Shown piece after piece: positions 42,984-51,005 of a DNA stretch of 64,000 bases. Source of the DNA: Mycolicibacterium sp. CBMA 226. Its GTDB lineage: Bacteria > Actinomycetota > Actinomycetes > Mycobacteriales > Mycobacteriaceae. Location: positions 186,001 through 250,000 of the forward strand of contig NZ_VTGY01000025.1 in the NCBI RefSeq assembly GCF_009729075.1, written 5' to 3'. The stretch's first letter is position 1; every line of letters starts with the position of its first letter. A model generated the notes under the pieces. The model did not search any database. It saw only the letters and a list, made by a program, of their open reading frames with translations, and had not been told where the DNA came from. Both the position numbers and the translations under genes were made by a program.

Positions 42984-43177
42984 AGGGACTCCTCGTGTTG
43001 TGCGGCTGCGAGTTTCGCTTCGCCGATGCGGTAGATGCCGGCCAGTGCCGACGGTTCGACGCCGACGTACTCACAGATCAGGTCCGCCGCCACGCGTGCA
43101 TCGCGCAACCGCAGAGCCAGTGAGTACGCCAACGGCAGACGACGTAGCGCCTGCTCGCGGGAAGTTGACGTGGCCAT
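42980..43177 (-). CDS. 65-residue helical protein coupled to the P450
   Basis: ATG 43177 to TGA overlapping the P450 start (ATGA). Sequence is compact and helical (REQALRRLPLAYSLALRLRD, then VAADLICEYVGVEPSALAGI) and resembles a lone sigma-region-4 or helix-turn-helix segment: the VAADLICEYVGVEPSAL part has HTH spacing. No membrane segment. The larger open frame to 43474 runs through the regulator gene and is spurious. Start is supported by coding pattern, weakly by ribosome site. Function unknown; co-translation suggests it serves or controls the P450. Confidence 0.65.
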   Translation of the reverse strand: MATSTSREQALRRLPLAYSLALRLRDARVAADLICEYVGVEPSALAGIYRIGEAKLAAAQHEESL

Positions 43178-43213
43178 GTGAATGAGCGTGCGCGTGCCGA
43201 GGCCGCCCGGAAT

Positions 43214-43231
43214 GAGTAGACGGGTACTCGA
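43214..43231 (-). promoter_or_regulatory. LuxR-locus palindrome, left copy
   Basis: On the minus strand TCGAGTACCCGTCTACTC, containing the inverted repeat GAGTA-N6-TACTC. It lies about 37 nt before the 65-codon gene and in the gap after the first regulator gene. An identical 18-mer is at 48591-48608 in the other orientation. Likely activator site near a -35. Confidence 0.65.
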
Positions 43232-43251
43232 ATTGCGGCGGTGTCGCGCGC

Positions 43252-45852
43252 CTACCGTCGCAGCAGTGCGGCGAGGTCGTCGCGGTTGGTGGTGCCGGTC
43301 TTGGCCATGGCGCGGTAGATGTGGCCTTCGACAGTGCGAGTGGACAGGGTGAGTCGTTCGGCGATGGCGCGGCTGGGCAGTCCTTGACCGAGGAGTCGGA
43401 CGATTTCGCGTTCGCGGTCGGTGAGGGGGAGCGGTTGGGCTGCCTGCCGCAATGCGGGGGTGACGGCGCCGCATTCTTGGGCCAGTGCTTCCGCGCGGGT
43501 CGAGCAGGTGAGTGCCGAGCCGCGCTGGTCATTTCGGCGGTAGGTGAGTGCGGCGTGGGCGGCGGCGTCGTTGGCCGCGATGAGGTCGCCGATTTCTTCG
43601 AAACCTGTTGACACTGTGACGAGTTCGTCGGCATTACCGGACCCCAGCGCCGATGCGAACCGGGCCGCCAAGTCGGCTCGGGGGCCTTCGACGAGGTGGG
43701 TGAGTTCGAGTAGCCGGCCGGCGCCGGACCCGTCGCCGAACTGCGCCGCGGTCTGCCACGCCAGCACTTCGTACGCCGGCTGTCCCGCTTCCCGAGCGTT
43801 GTTCGCTGCGGTGTGAGCTATGCGTACGGCTTCGGTCAGCGATCCCTCGGCGGCGGCCACCCAGGCGCGCGCCAGCGTCAATTCGGTGGCGAGGAACAGC
43901 AATCCGGGATGCTGGTTCTCGTCCAGTTCTGTCATGGCCGCTCTGGCGGCCGGCGCGTCGCCGGCCAACGCCAAAGCCTGCGTGATTCCGAGGCGGCAAC
44001 GGTAGGGCCAACCGCCGAATTCGCCGTACGGTTCCAGTGCCGTCAGCGCTGCTTGCAAGCGGCTGAGTGCTTCGGCGATTCGCCCACCGGCGAGATGGGC
44101 CAGGCCCAGGTGAACTTCACCGCTGAACGGAAACCAGGTGTCCGCGGTGTCGTGCCAGGCATGCCGTGCCACCAACTCGGCATCATGCAGGCACCCCGCC
44201 AGTTTGAGGCCGATCATGTGCCGGTAACTGAGACCATTGCGGAGCACCGAGCCATTCGGCGCGACGGTGGCCGCCTTCTGGCCGAGCTCCGCCGCTGTCT
44301 CGAGTTCGCCGACGCGGCCCAACATCGCCAGCCCACCGACCATGGCCCACGAAGCGAGGGCCGCATCCTGTTCGGGCAGCTGGCCGGCCAGCGCAGCGGC
44401 AGCCGTCTGCACTGCGGCGGCCGGCCGCCCCAGGTCCGCGTGGAACGCGGCTCGCTCCGCGGCAAGAATCCGTTTGGCGAGTGGATCGGAAACGGCAGCG
44501 TCGGCCGCGTTGAGGATCGCCTCGGCAGTTGTCGGCTGACGAAGGCTCCAGTAGGTGTTGTGCCCGCGGAGCGTGGCGACCCGCGCCCGATCCAGATCGG
44601 TCTGCGTTTGGTCGGCGAGTGCGGCCAGCTCCTGTTGAGCCTCCGTCGCGCGACTCGACCAGACCACGCAGTACGCATGTTGAATCTGCGCCGGCATGCC
44701 ACCCGCGGCGTCCACCGCGGCGCGTGCCAACCGCTCTGCCAGCGGCATGTCCAGCAGTTGGACTGCTGATCTGGCGGCCGACAGGAACAGTTCCGGCTCG
44801 GGCAGTAGGTCGGAATCGAGCGCCAGCGTGGCGCGACGTACGAGGACTCGCAAGTCGTCGCGGTCTGCACCGGCCGCCAGGGTGTTCGCGACAATGCCGC
44901 GGAGCCGCCGGAGCCGGATCGCCGGAGCGCGTTCGCGCCGTACTTCGCCGTAGAGCGGGTGCGCCAGCCGTACTTTCGGCGCGCCGTCGCTGTTGTCGAG
45001 GGTGATGAGGCTGCGGGTCTCGGCGTCTTCGATTGCCGCGGGATCGGTGACGTGCGCCAGCAACCGGATATCCATGGGTTCACCGACCGCCAGGATGTCG
45101 ATCACTTCTGCGACCGTCGTCGGCAGCGCACCCATTCGGGACTCGATCAGCTCTGCCAGCGCCGGCGCGACCGTGATATTGCCCGTCCACCGCCAGCAGC
45201 CACGCTCGGGCACCAGGCGGCCCCCAGTCACCTCCTGCTCCACGGTGTGATGCAGGTAGAGGGCGTTGCCGTGCGTCAGGCCCCACAGTCGTTGTCCGGC
45301 AGCCGGATCGATGACACCGCCGAGGGTGCCGTGCAAGAGCCTGGCGGTCTCGTCGTACGACAACGGTTGAAGGTCGATGCGATGGAACTCGCCGGCGGAC
45401 CAAACCTCTTGAACCCCAGCGGGAACCGTCTCGCCGTCGCGGAGAGTCAGCACAAGTTTTGCCGTCCGTCGACGGACGATCTGATGCAGGACGAAGGCCG
45501 ACAGATCATCGAGTAGATGAACGTCGTCGACGCCGATGATCACCGCGCCGCCGGCTGAGGAGGAGGTCAAGGCGTCGACCATGAGCCGAACGAGCTGTGG
45601 GCCGTCCATCCCGGGCGTCACCCAAGTGGCCAACGCACCGAGGGGCAGCGCGCGTGCCGACGACGTGGCAACTGCCCAATGCGTCGTACAGCCTTCCTCG
45701 GCCGCATGCGCCAAGGCTTCCCGTGCGATGCGGCTCTTGCCGACACCGGCGGCACCGCGAATCACGACGCCGCACGAGTCGGTGTCTGACATCGCGGCGT
45801 CGATTGCCGCAAGTTCCTCGTTGCGGCCGGTCAGCGGCCATTTCAGGCGCAC
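43252..45852 (-). CDS. Large LuxR-family ATP-binding regulator (LAL/MalT type), copy 1
   Basis: 866 residues from GTG 45852 (MRLKWPLTGRNEELAAIDAA). N-terminal P-loop NTPase: Walker A GAAGVGKSRIARE near residue 33 and Walker B VIIGVDDVHLLDD near 106. The middle is TPR-like helical repeats. The C-terminal 60 residues are a GerE/LuxR helix-turn-helix (LTDREREIVRLLGQG, SRAIAERLTLSTRTVEGHIY). Such proteins act as ligand-gated activators. It lies 54 nt after a paralogue with the same start and almost the same HTH, and just upstream of the 65-codon gene/P450 pair. Confidence 0.9.
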   Translation of the reverse strand: MRLKWPLTGRNEELAAIDAAMSDTDSCGVVIRGAAGVGKSRIAREALAHAAEEGCTTHWAVATSSARALPLGALATWVTPGMDGPQLVRLMVDALTSSSAGGAVIIGVDDVHLLDDLSAFVLHQIVRRRTAKLVLTLRDGETVPAGVQEVWSAGEFHRIDLQPLSYDETARLLHGTLGGVIDPAAGQRLWGLTHGNALYLHHTVEQEVTGGRLVPERGCWRWTGNITVAPALAELIESRMGALPTTVAEVIDILAVGEPMDIRLLAHVTDPAAIEDAETRSLITLDNSDGAPKVRLAHPLYGEVRRERAPAIRLRRLRGIVANTLAAGADRDDLRVLVRRATLALDSDLLPEPELFLSAARSAVQLLDMPLAERLARAAVDAAGGMPAQIQHAYCVVWSSRATEAQQELAALADQTQTDLDRARVATLRGHNTYWSLRQPTTAEAILNAADAAVSDPLAKRILAAERAAFHADLGRPAAAVQTAAAALAGQLPEQDAALASWAMVGGLAMLGRVGELETAAELGQKAATVAPNGSVLRNGLSYRHMIGLKLAGCLHDAELVARHAWHDTADTWFPFSGEVHLGLAHLAGGRIAEALSRLQAALTALEPYGEFGGWPYRCRLGITQALALAGDAPAARAAMTELDENQHPGLLFLATELTLARAWVAAAEGSLTEAVRIAHTAANNAREAGQPAYEVLAWQTAAQFGDGSGAGRLLELTHLVEGPRADLAARFASALGSGNADELVTVSTGFEEIGDLIAANDAAAHAALTYRRNDQRGSALTCSTRAEALAQECGAVTPALRQAAQPLPLTDREREIVRLLGQGLPSRAIAERLTLSTRTVEGHIYRAMAKTGTTNRDDLAALLRR

Positions 45853-45906
45853 GTAGACAGCGTAGGCGGTAACAGCGTTGACCGGGTCATGGCGAGAGTT
45901 CCGACA

Positions 45907-48510
45907 TCACCGTCGTAGGAGCGCGGCGAGTTCGTCGCGGTTGGTGGTGCCGGTTTTGGCCATAGCGCGGTATATGTGGCCTTCGACGGTGCGGGTGGAC
46001 AGGGTGAGGCGTTCAGCGATGTCCCGGCTGGGTAATCCCTCGCTGAGGAGTGCGACGATTTCGCGTTCACGGTCGGTCAGCGGCAGCGGTTGGACCACGT
46101 GTCGTAGCGCCGGCGTGGTGGCCCCGCAGCGCCGAGCGAGTGCCTGTGCGCGGGTTGAACACGTGAGTGCCGAACCGCGTTGGTCACGTTTCCGATAGGC
46201 CAGTGCCGCGTGGGCGGCCGCGTCAATGGCGGCGATCTGGTCGCCCAGATCTCCGAAACATGTTGATAGATAGGACAGTTGGTCGGCTTCGCCGGTGCGA
46301 AGTGCGGTGGCCAATCGCGCTGCCAGTCCAGCACGGGGGCCTTCGACGATGCCGGCAAGCTCTGTGAGTCGGTCTGCGCCGGTGCCGTCGCCGAACTGCG
46401 CGGCGGTTTGCAGGCACATCACTTCTGCCGCGAATTGCCCGTTGGATCTGGCGATATCGGCGGTGGCGAGGGCCGTCGATACCGCCGAGCTCACTGCGCC
46501 CTGGCAGGCTGCCACCCACGCATGTGCTATCCCATACTCATAGTCGAATATCCGCCAGCTCGGATGCCGCTGTCGCTCAAGCTCATTCGATGCTACGACT
46601 GCTTCGTCCACGGATCCGCGCATCGCCAGCGCTGTCGTCCAGGGGAGCTGATAGCGGTATCCCCAGCCGTTGGTCTCACCTTCAGAAAACGCTTCGACTA
46701 TTGGCATCAACAGTGCACATGCGTCGTCGATACGCCCGTCGGCCATCGCTGCGCGGCCGGCGATGGCGCCGGCCCGTAGACGAGCTGGCCCAGGCATGTC
46801 GTTGGCTTGCAACAGGATACGTGCGGCGGCATCGCAAGCTTCGCTGACTCGGCCCGCCAGCACCAGCGCGCCGACCCGCGCATCCACGACCGCGAATCGC
46901 GTGTAAGCATGCTCGATCCCTCGCGCCATCAAACCATCTGAGGTATCCGCGGCCGTGATCGCGTCATCAGTGTGGCCGGCGTCACCGGCGGCGAGCGTGA
47001 TCGCCCAGCCCGCGCTCGGCGCCGCAATTCCGGGCAATCGCTCAAGGTCAATGCGCGCAGATATCGTCCGTGCGGCTTCAGGGTTCGCCATGACTGCCCA
47101 AAACATGGCAAGGAGGGTGTCGATCCAACCTCTGGCCTCCGGTGTCACAGCCAGCGCAGCAGCCGCGTCGATGAGCTGCTTTGCGCCGTCAGGATCGCGG
47201 AGGGTCCACAACTTGATCATCGCCCACACATACGTCAATCTCGCGTGATCGACTTCGGTCAGACCGTCGGTCGGCGTTGCGGCGATAACGGCTTCAGCTT
47301 CGGGTCCACGGCTCATCCACGACAGCAGGTTGCCGCGAACGAAGTACGCCTCGACGCCGGCGCCAGCGCGAATCGCAGCATCGGTCAACCGGTCGGCGAG
47401 GGACAGGTCGGCCAGCCACATGGCCCTGACTGCGGCCGTGAGCAGCAAATGCGGGTCGGGAGTCAGATCGGAATCGACGCACAAAGTGGCGCGGCGCACG
47501 AGGATTCGCATGTCTTGGGGATCCTGTGAAGTGGCGAGTTCGTCAGCGACGACACCCCGCAGCCGTCGCAGTCTCGTCTGGGCGGCGCGGGCACGTCGCA
47601 CTTCTCCGTACATCGGGTGGGCCAGTCGCACCTCGACGCCGTCCGAGATCGGTTTCAGGCTGATCAACCCTTGGACTTCGGCTTCTTCGATGCCAGTGGG
47701 TTCGACCATTCGTCGGAGGGAGGTCAAGTGGAGCGGTTCACCGACAGCCAAGATATCGACGACCTCGATCACCTCGGCTGGCAGATTCTGCATGCGTGCC
47801 TCGATCAGTCCGACCAAGCTGGGCGGAACTGAGGGTTCGCCCGTCCATGTCCACACGCCGCGATGCTTGCGAAGACGCCCCTCGTCCACCTCCTGGTCGA
47901 CAATGTTGCGCAGATACAGAACGTTGCCGCGGGTACGAGACCACAATCGGCGCGCGGCATCGGGGTCGACGCGGCCGTCCAGAGCAGCCATCAACAGAGC
48001 CGAAGTCTCTCCTTGCGACAGCGGTTGGAGGTCCAAGCGGGCCATCGAACCACCCGACCGCAGTTCTTCCAGTCCCGCCGGCACCGGCTCGCCGTCGCGC
48101 AGAGTCAGGACGACTCTGGCTGATCGGCGCTGGATGATCTGGTGGACGACGAAGACCGACAGGTCGTCGAGCAGATGGGCGTCGTCGACGACCACGACGA
48201 CACGTGTGCCCTGCGGTGCGGCGGTCAGCGAATCGATCACCCCGCGTACCAATTGGAGAGAATCCGCGGTCGGCGGCGCCCATGATGCGAACGCGCCCAA
48301 CGGGAGCGCCCGTGCCGAGGCGGTGCCGACTGCCCACCGGATCTGGGTGTGCATTGACGTCAAGGCACGTAACGCGTCTCGGGCCACTCGGCTTTTTCCG
48401 ACGCCCGCTGGACCGGACAGCACAATCCCCGCCAATGTCGGGTCCGACATGGCGTCGGCGATGACCCGCACTTCCTCGTTGCGGCCGGTCAGCGGCCATT
48501 TCAACCGCAT
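45907..48510 (-). CDS. Large LuxR-family ATP-binding regulator (LAL/MalT type), copy 2
   Basis: 867 residues from ATG 48510. Same layout as the neighbour: MRLKWPLTGRNEEVRVIADA, Walker A GPAGVGKSRVAR, Walker B VVVVDDAHLLDD, helical middle, C-terminal LuxR HTH (SRDIAERLTLSTRTVEGHIY). The first 12 and last 60 residues are nearly identical to copy 1, while the middle sensor region has diverged, so the two probably read different signals but bind the same DNA. It is divergent from the 67-codon gene, with two motif copies between them. Confidence 0.9.
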   Translation of the reverse strand: MRLKWPLTGRNEEVRVIADAMSDPTLAGIVLSGPAGVGKSRVARDALRALTSMHTQIRWAVGTASARALPLGAFASWAPPTADSLQLVRGVIDSLTAAPQGTRVVVVVDDAHLLDDLSVFVVHQIIQRRSARVVLTLRDGEPVPAGLEELRSGGSMARLDLQPLSQGETSALLMAALDGRVDPDAARRLWSRTRGNVLYLRNIVDQEVDEGRLRKHRGVWTWTGEPSVPPSLVGLIEARMQNLPAEVIEVVDILAVGEPLHLTSLRRMVEPTGIEEAEVQGLISLKPISDGVEVRLAHPMYGEVRRARAAQTRLRRLRGVVADELATSQDPQDMRILVRRATLCVDSDLTPDPHLLLTAAVRAMWLADLSLADRLTDAAIRAGAGVEAYFVRGNLLSWMSRGPEAEAVIAATPTDGLTEVDHARLTYVWAMIKLWTLRDPDGAKQLIDAAAALAVTPEARGWIDTLLAMFWAVMANPEAARTISARIDLERLPGIAAPSAGWAITLAAGDAGHTDDAITAADTSDGLMARGIEHAYTRFAVVDARVGALVLAGRVSEACDAAARILLQANDMPGPARLRAGAIAGRAAMADGRIDDACALLMPIVEAFSEGETNGWGYRYQLPWTTALAMRGSVDEAVVASNELERQRHPSWRIFDYEYGIAHAWVAACQGAVSSAVSTALATADIARSNGQFAAEVMCLQTAAQFGDGTGADRLTELAGIVEGPRAGLAARLATALRTGEADQLSYLSTCFGDLGDQIAAIDAAAHAALAYRKRDQRGSALTCSTRAQALARRCGATTPALRHVVQPLPLTDREREIVALLSEGLPSRDIAERLTLSTRTVEGHIYRAMAKTGTTNRDELAALLRR

Positions 48511-48554
48511 TGGAACAGGGTAGTTCGCAGCCGTCTGCCGTGCACAGATGGGAA

Positions 48555-48566
48555 CTACGCGGGTAG
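48555..48566 (-). promoter_or_regulatory. Weaker copy of the LuxR-locus motif
   Basis: On the minus strand CTACCCGCGTAG, a palindrome sharing TACCCG and the spaced TA with the two 18-bp sites. It lies 45 nt before the copy 2 start and could mediate autoregulation. Similarity is partial. Confidence 0.3.
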
Positions 48567-48590
48567 GCGAGCGCGACTCTGCGTGCGAAC

Positions 48591-48608
48591 TCGAGTACCC
48601 GTCTACTC
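48591..48608 (+). promoter_or_regulatory. LuxR-locus palindrome, right copy
   Basis: TCGAGTACCCGTCTACTC, identical over 18 bp to the minus-strand site at 43214-43231. It lies 77 nt before the ATG of the 67-codon gene, in the divergent gap with regulator copy 2. Confidence 0.65.
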
Positions 48609-48685
48609 GCGCTCAGGGGCCGTCGTCACCGCACGCTGAGGTTCAGAGCGGCACTCGATCGCCGCAATCCCGAAAGGTGACGATC

Positions 48686-48889
48686 ATGAGCTACACCCTG
48701 AACCTCGGCTGGACGCACGCCGTGACCCTGCACGCGCCGCCCATGCCCCGGTGGTTGGCCAACGCGGAGCGGGCCGTGAGCCAGGCGGTGCATTGGCTGA
48801 CCGAGGAGCGCGGCGTGAGCCCCGTCTACGAGACACATGCCGGCTACATCGAGGACGCGCTCATGGCGCGTGAAATGCACCGGCTGTGA
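48686..48889 (+). CDS. 67-residue small protein
   Basis: ATG 48686 has GAAAGG 8 nt upstream. The product (MSYTLNLGWTHAVTLHAPPM, then WLANAERAVSQAVHWLTEER) is amphipathic-helical without a membrane segment or cysteines. The frame opens upstream but only this start has a ribosome site. It is transcribed away from regulator copy 2 behind an 18-bp palindrome, so it is probably a target of those regulators. Not similar to the 65-residue protein at the other end. Function unknown. Confidence 0.6.
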   Translation: MSYTLNLGWTHAVTLHAPPMPRWLANAERAVSQAVHWLTEERGVSPVYETHAGYIEDALMAREMHRL

Positions 48890-48900
48890 ACGCTTTTGGG

Positions 48901-49950
48901 CTATCCGGCGAACCGTCCCGTGACCGGCGGCAGATCTTTGAGCGTCAGGATGCCCGGCGCCGCGGCCACCACCGCGGGTACTGCATTGGTCACCGGCAGC
49001 GCCGTGTAGATCATGCCGAGGCCGTTGAGGCTGACCTCGCTCCAGTCCTTCGACGGGAGGCAGTAGACGACGGTACGCATGTTGGGCACGCCGAACACCT
49101 GGATGACGTGACCGTGTGCGACGGGCTTGGGCGGGGTGACGTGGTTGCCCATGATCCAGTTGAAGCCGACGCTGACGACGTTCTTGTCGCCGACCCAGCC
49201 GCGGTGATACCCGTAGACGCTGGCGACGGTGCCCTTGGGGATCTGCATGAACCCCAGGTCGGAGTCTTCGGTGGCGGGGGTGAAGGTGACGTCGAAGGTG
49301 ATCCGGTCGAGCTTGGCACCGATGGCGTCGGCCATCATCGCGGCTGACTCGGCGAACACTTCGCTTTCCAGCCGCACGCTCTCGGCCAGGCCCGGCGTCT
49401 CGGGGTCCTTGCCGAAGCCCATCGCGGCCATGGTGCCGGCCGATTCATAGACGCCGCAGTCGACCGATTCGGTGATGCGGATTTCGTCGACGCTCTCGCA
49501 CGCGCTGGACAGCACCATGCCCATCATGTTTGTCAGGCCGGGGTGAGCGCCGCTGCCGAAGATCGTGGAATTGCCTGCCTCGCAAGCCTTCTGGATGCGC
49601 GCGAGGTCTTCCGGCGACTGCTTGCCGCCGGTGATCCAGGCCGCGCTGGAACAGACGTTGATGCCCGATTCCAGGAGCCGGACCAATTCGTCGACGCTGG
49701 GCCAGATCGGGTTGTAACAGCAGGCGTCCGGCTTGAGGGCAACGAGTTCTTCGATGTTGTTGGTGGCCTTGATGCCGGTGGGCTCGGGCCACCCGGCGAG
49801 TTCGGCGGCGTCCACTCCCACCTTGTCGGCGCCGTAGGCGTAGACGCCCACGAGTTCCATGTCGTCACGAGCGATGATCGCGTGCAGGGACCGTTTGCCG
49901 ATGTTGCCGGTGGTCCACTGGATGACGCGAAGCGGGCGGTCGGTGGTCAT
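48901..49950 (-). CDS. NAD(P)-binding DapB-like dehydrogenase
   Basis: 349 residues. N-terminal Rossmann segment RVIQWTTGNIGKRSLHAII and GVYAYGADKVG; a mid-domain GSGAHPGLTNMMGMV; length and motifs match the dihydrodipicolinate-reductase N-domain family that includes 2,4-diaminopentanoate dehydrogenase-like and many actinobacterial proteins. It is not the lysine-pathway DapB, which is about 245 residues. Ribosome site GAGGAGGCC. Divergent from the TetR gene; an inverted repeat lies between. Confidence 0.8.
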   Translation of the reverse strand: MTTDRPLRVIQWTTGNIGKRSLHAIIARDDMELVGVYAYGADKVGVDAAELAGWPEPTGIKATNNIEELVALKPDACCYNPIWPSVDELVRLLESGINVCSSAAWITGGKQSPEDLARIQKACEAGNSTIFGSGAHPGLTNMMGMVLSSACESVDEIRITESVDCGVYESAGTMAAMGFGKDPETPGLAESVRLESEVFAESAAMMADAIGAKLDRITFDVTFTPATEDSDLGFMQIPKGTVASVYGYHRGWVGDKNVVSVGFNWIMGNHVTPPKPVAHGHVIQVFGVPNMRTVVYCLPSKDWSEVSLNGLGMIYTALPVTNAVPAVVAAAPGILTLKDLPPVTGRFAG

Positions 49951-49983
49951 GGAGGCCTCCTCGTTGGGGCTGTGCGCTTTCGC

Positions 49984-50007
49984 TAGACACTATGCCGCAG
50001 GTGTCTA
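49984..50007. promoter_or_regulatory. Inverted repeat upstream of the DapB-like gene
   Basis: TAGACAC, 10 nt, GTGTCTA: perfect 7-bp arms. It lies 34 nt before the DapB-like ATG and 96 nt before the TetR ATG, in the divergent gap, so it may be the TetR operator. Inference from position and symmetry. Confidence 0.45.
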
Positions 50008-50090
50008 CCCGGGTTCGGGGGTCTCCCTCGCGGGCTGACACGGTTGTGGCTACAGTGTTGCCATTATCAAGGTGTGCTGTCAAGTGTGGT

Positions 50091-50096
50091 CATACT
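50091..50096 (+). promoter_or_regulatory. TetR gene -10, leaderless start
   Basis: CATACT ends 6 nt before ATG 50103, and no Shine-Dalgarno is present. Confidence 0.4.
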
Positions 50097-50102
50097 GCCT
50101 GT

Positions 50103-50852
50103 ATGGCACGAACACCGCGCACGCCCGTCGACACGGCGGCTACCCCCGCAGTCCGCTCGCCCGGACGACCCAAGGTTCCGTTTGATCGGATTGTCGCGAC
50201 GGCGCTGCAAATCGTCGACGACGAGGGCGCCGACGCTCTGTCGATGCGTGTCTTGGCTCAGCGGCTCGACTCGGGAACTGCGACCCTGTATCGGCACGTC
50301 TCGAACAGGGCCGAGCTGATCGCTCATGTCATTGATCGCGTACTCGGTGAGATCGACTACGTGCCGGATGATTCCGGTAGCCGAACATGGCAGGAAGACT
50401 GCGCCGCAAGCGCGCACGCCATGTTCGACGCGCTCAGCCGGCACAGGAACGTCGCACCCCTGCTGGCCGACCACGTGCCGGTCGGTCCGAACGCGATGGC
50501 ACACCGCGAACGCGTGTTGACGCGATTGCTGGCCACTGGCTTCACGCCAGAGTTGGCGGCCAAAACGCACGCCACCGTCGCGCGATACGTGTTGGGTTTC
50601 GCTGTGCAGCTACGAGGAGACGAGGCCTCCGATGCGCAGGAATCTGGGGACCTCTCGGCGCACTTTCATCATCTGAACCCGGAATCGTTTCCCTCGACGT
50701 ACGCGATCGCCGAGGTGCTGCCGATACCACTGCGCGAGGAGTTCGAATTTGGCCTGCGGATGATCATTGTTGGGGTGACGGACCTCTATGACGCCCTCGA
50801 CCGTCACGCGCGCGCCGGCAAGACGGTCCGAAACCGTAAGAAACCGGAGTAG
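50103..50852 (+). CDS. TetR family transcriptional regulator
   Basis: 249 residues from ATG 50103. The HTH lies in VPFDRIVATALQIVDDEGAD, SMRVLAQRLDSGTATLYRHV near residues 20-65; the C-terminal ligand domain is of the TetR_C type with conserved HATVARYVLGF. A basic tail ends it. It sits between a divergent dehydrogenase and a downstream MFS exporter, both of which have palindromes at their promoters. The usual role would be a drug- or metabolite-sensing repressor. Confidence 0.87.
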   Translation: MARTPRTPVDTAATPAVRSPGRPKVPFDRIVATALQIVDDEGADALSMRVLAQRLDSGTATLYRHVSNRAELIAHVIDRVLGEIDYVPDDSGSRTWQEDCAASAHAMFDALSRHRNVAPLLADHVPVGPNAMAHRERVLTRLLATGFTPELAAKTHATVARYVLGFAVQLRGDEASDAQESGDLSAHFHHLNPESFPSTYAIAEVLPIPLREEFEFGLRMIIVGVTDLYDALDRHARAGKTVRNRKKPE

Positions 50853-50989
50853 GCCGCACGGAGCCTGCGGGCTCTATCGCACTACTGCAACGAGATTCGC
50901 CAATTGGGGCGGCCATGCCGGCGGGAGTAAATCCCTCCGCAAAACCAGCGAACCTGCTGCCAGGATTGTGGCGGCGGCCGTTGATCCTG

Positions 50990-51005
50990 TAATAATGGTA
51001 ACCAT
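50990..51005 (+). promoter_or_regulatory. MFS gene promoter and overlapping palindrome
   Basis: TTGTGG (50966-50971) and TAATAA (50990-50995), 18-nt spacer, with ATGGTAACCAT (50995-51005) as a perfect 11-bp palindrome over the start site. The ATG at 51004 begins inside the palindrome, so the transcript is probably leaderless and a bound repressor would block it. Confidence 0.5.

Noticed and set aside
43178..43474. N-terminal extension of the 65-codon protein to 164 residues
   Set aside because: The added part is Arg/His/Pro-rich and runs through the 3' end of the regulator gene out of frame; it is not coding-like.
45853..45906. Possible additional copy of the LuxR-locus motif between the two regulator genes
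   Set aside because: GTAGACAGCGTAGG shares only a few bases with the 18-mer and lacks the inverted arms.
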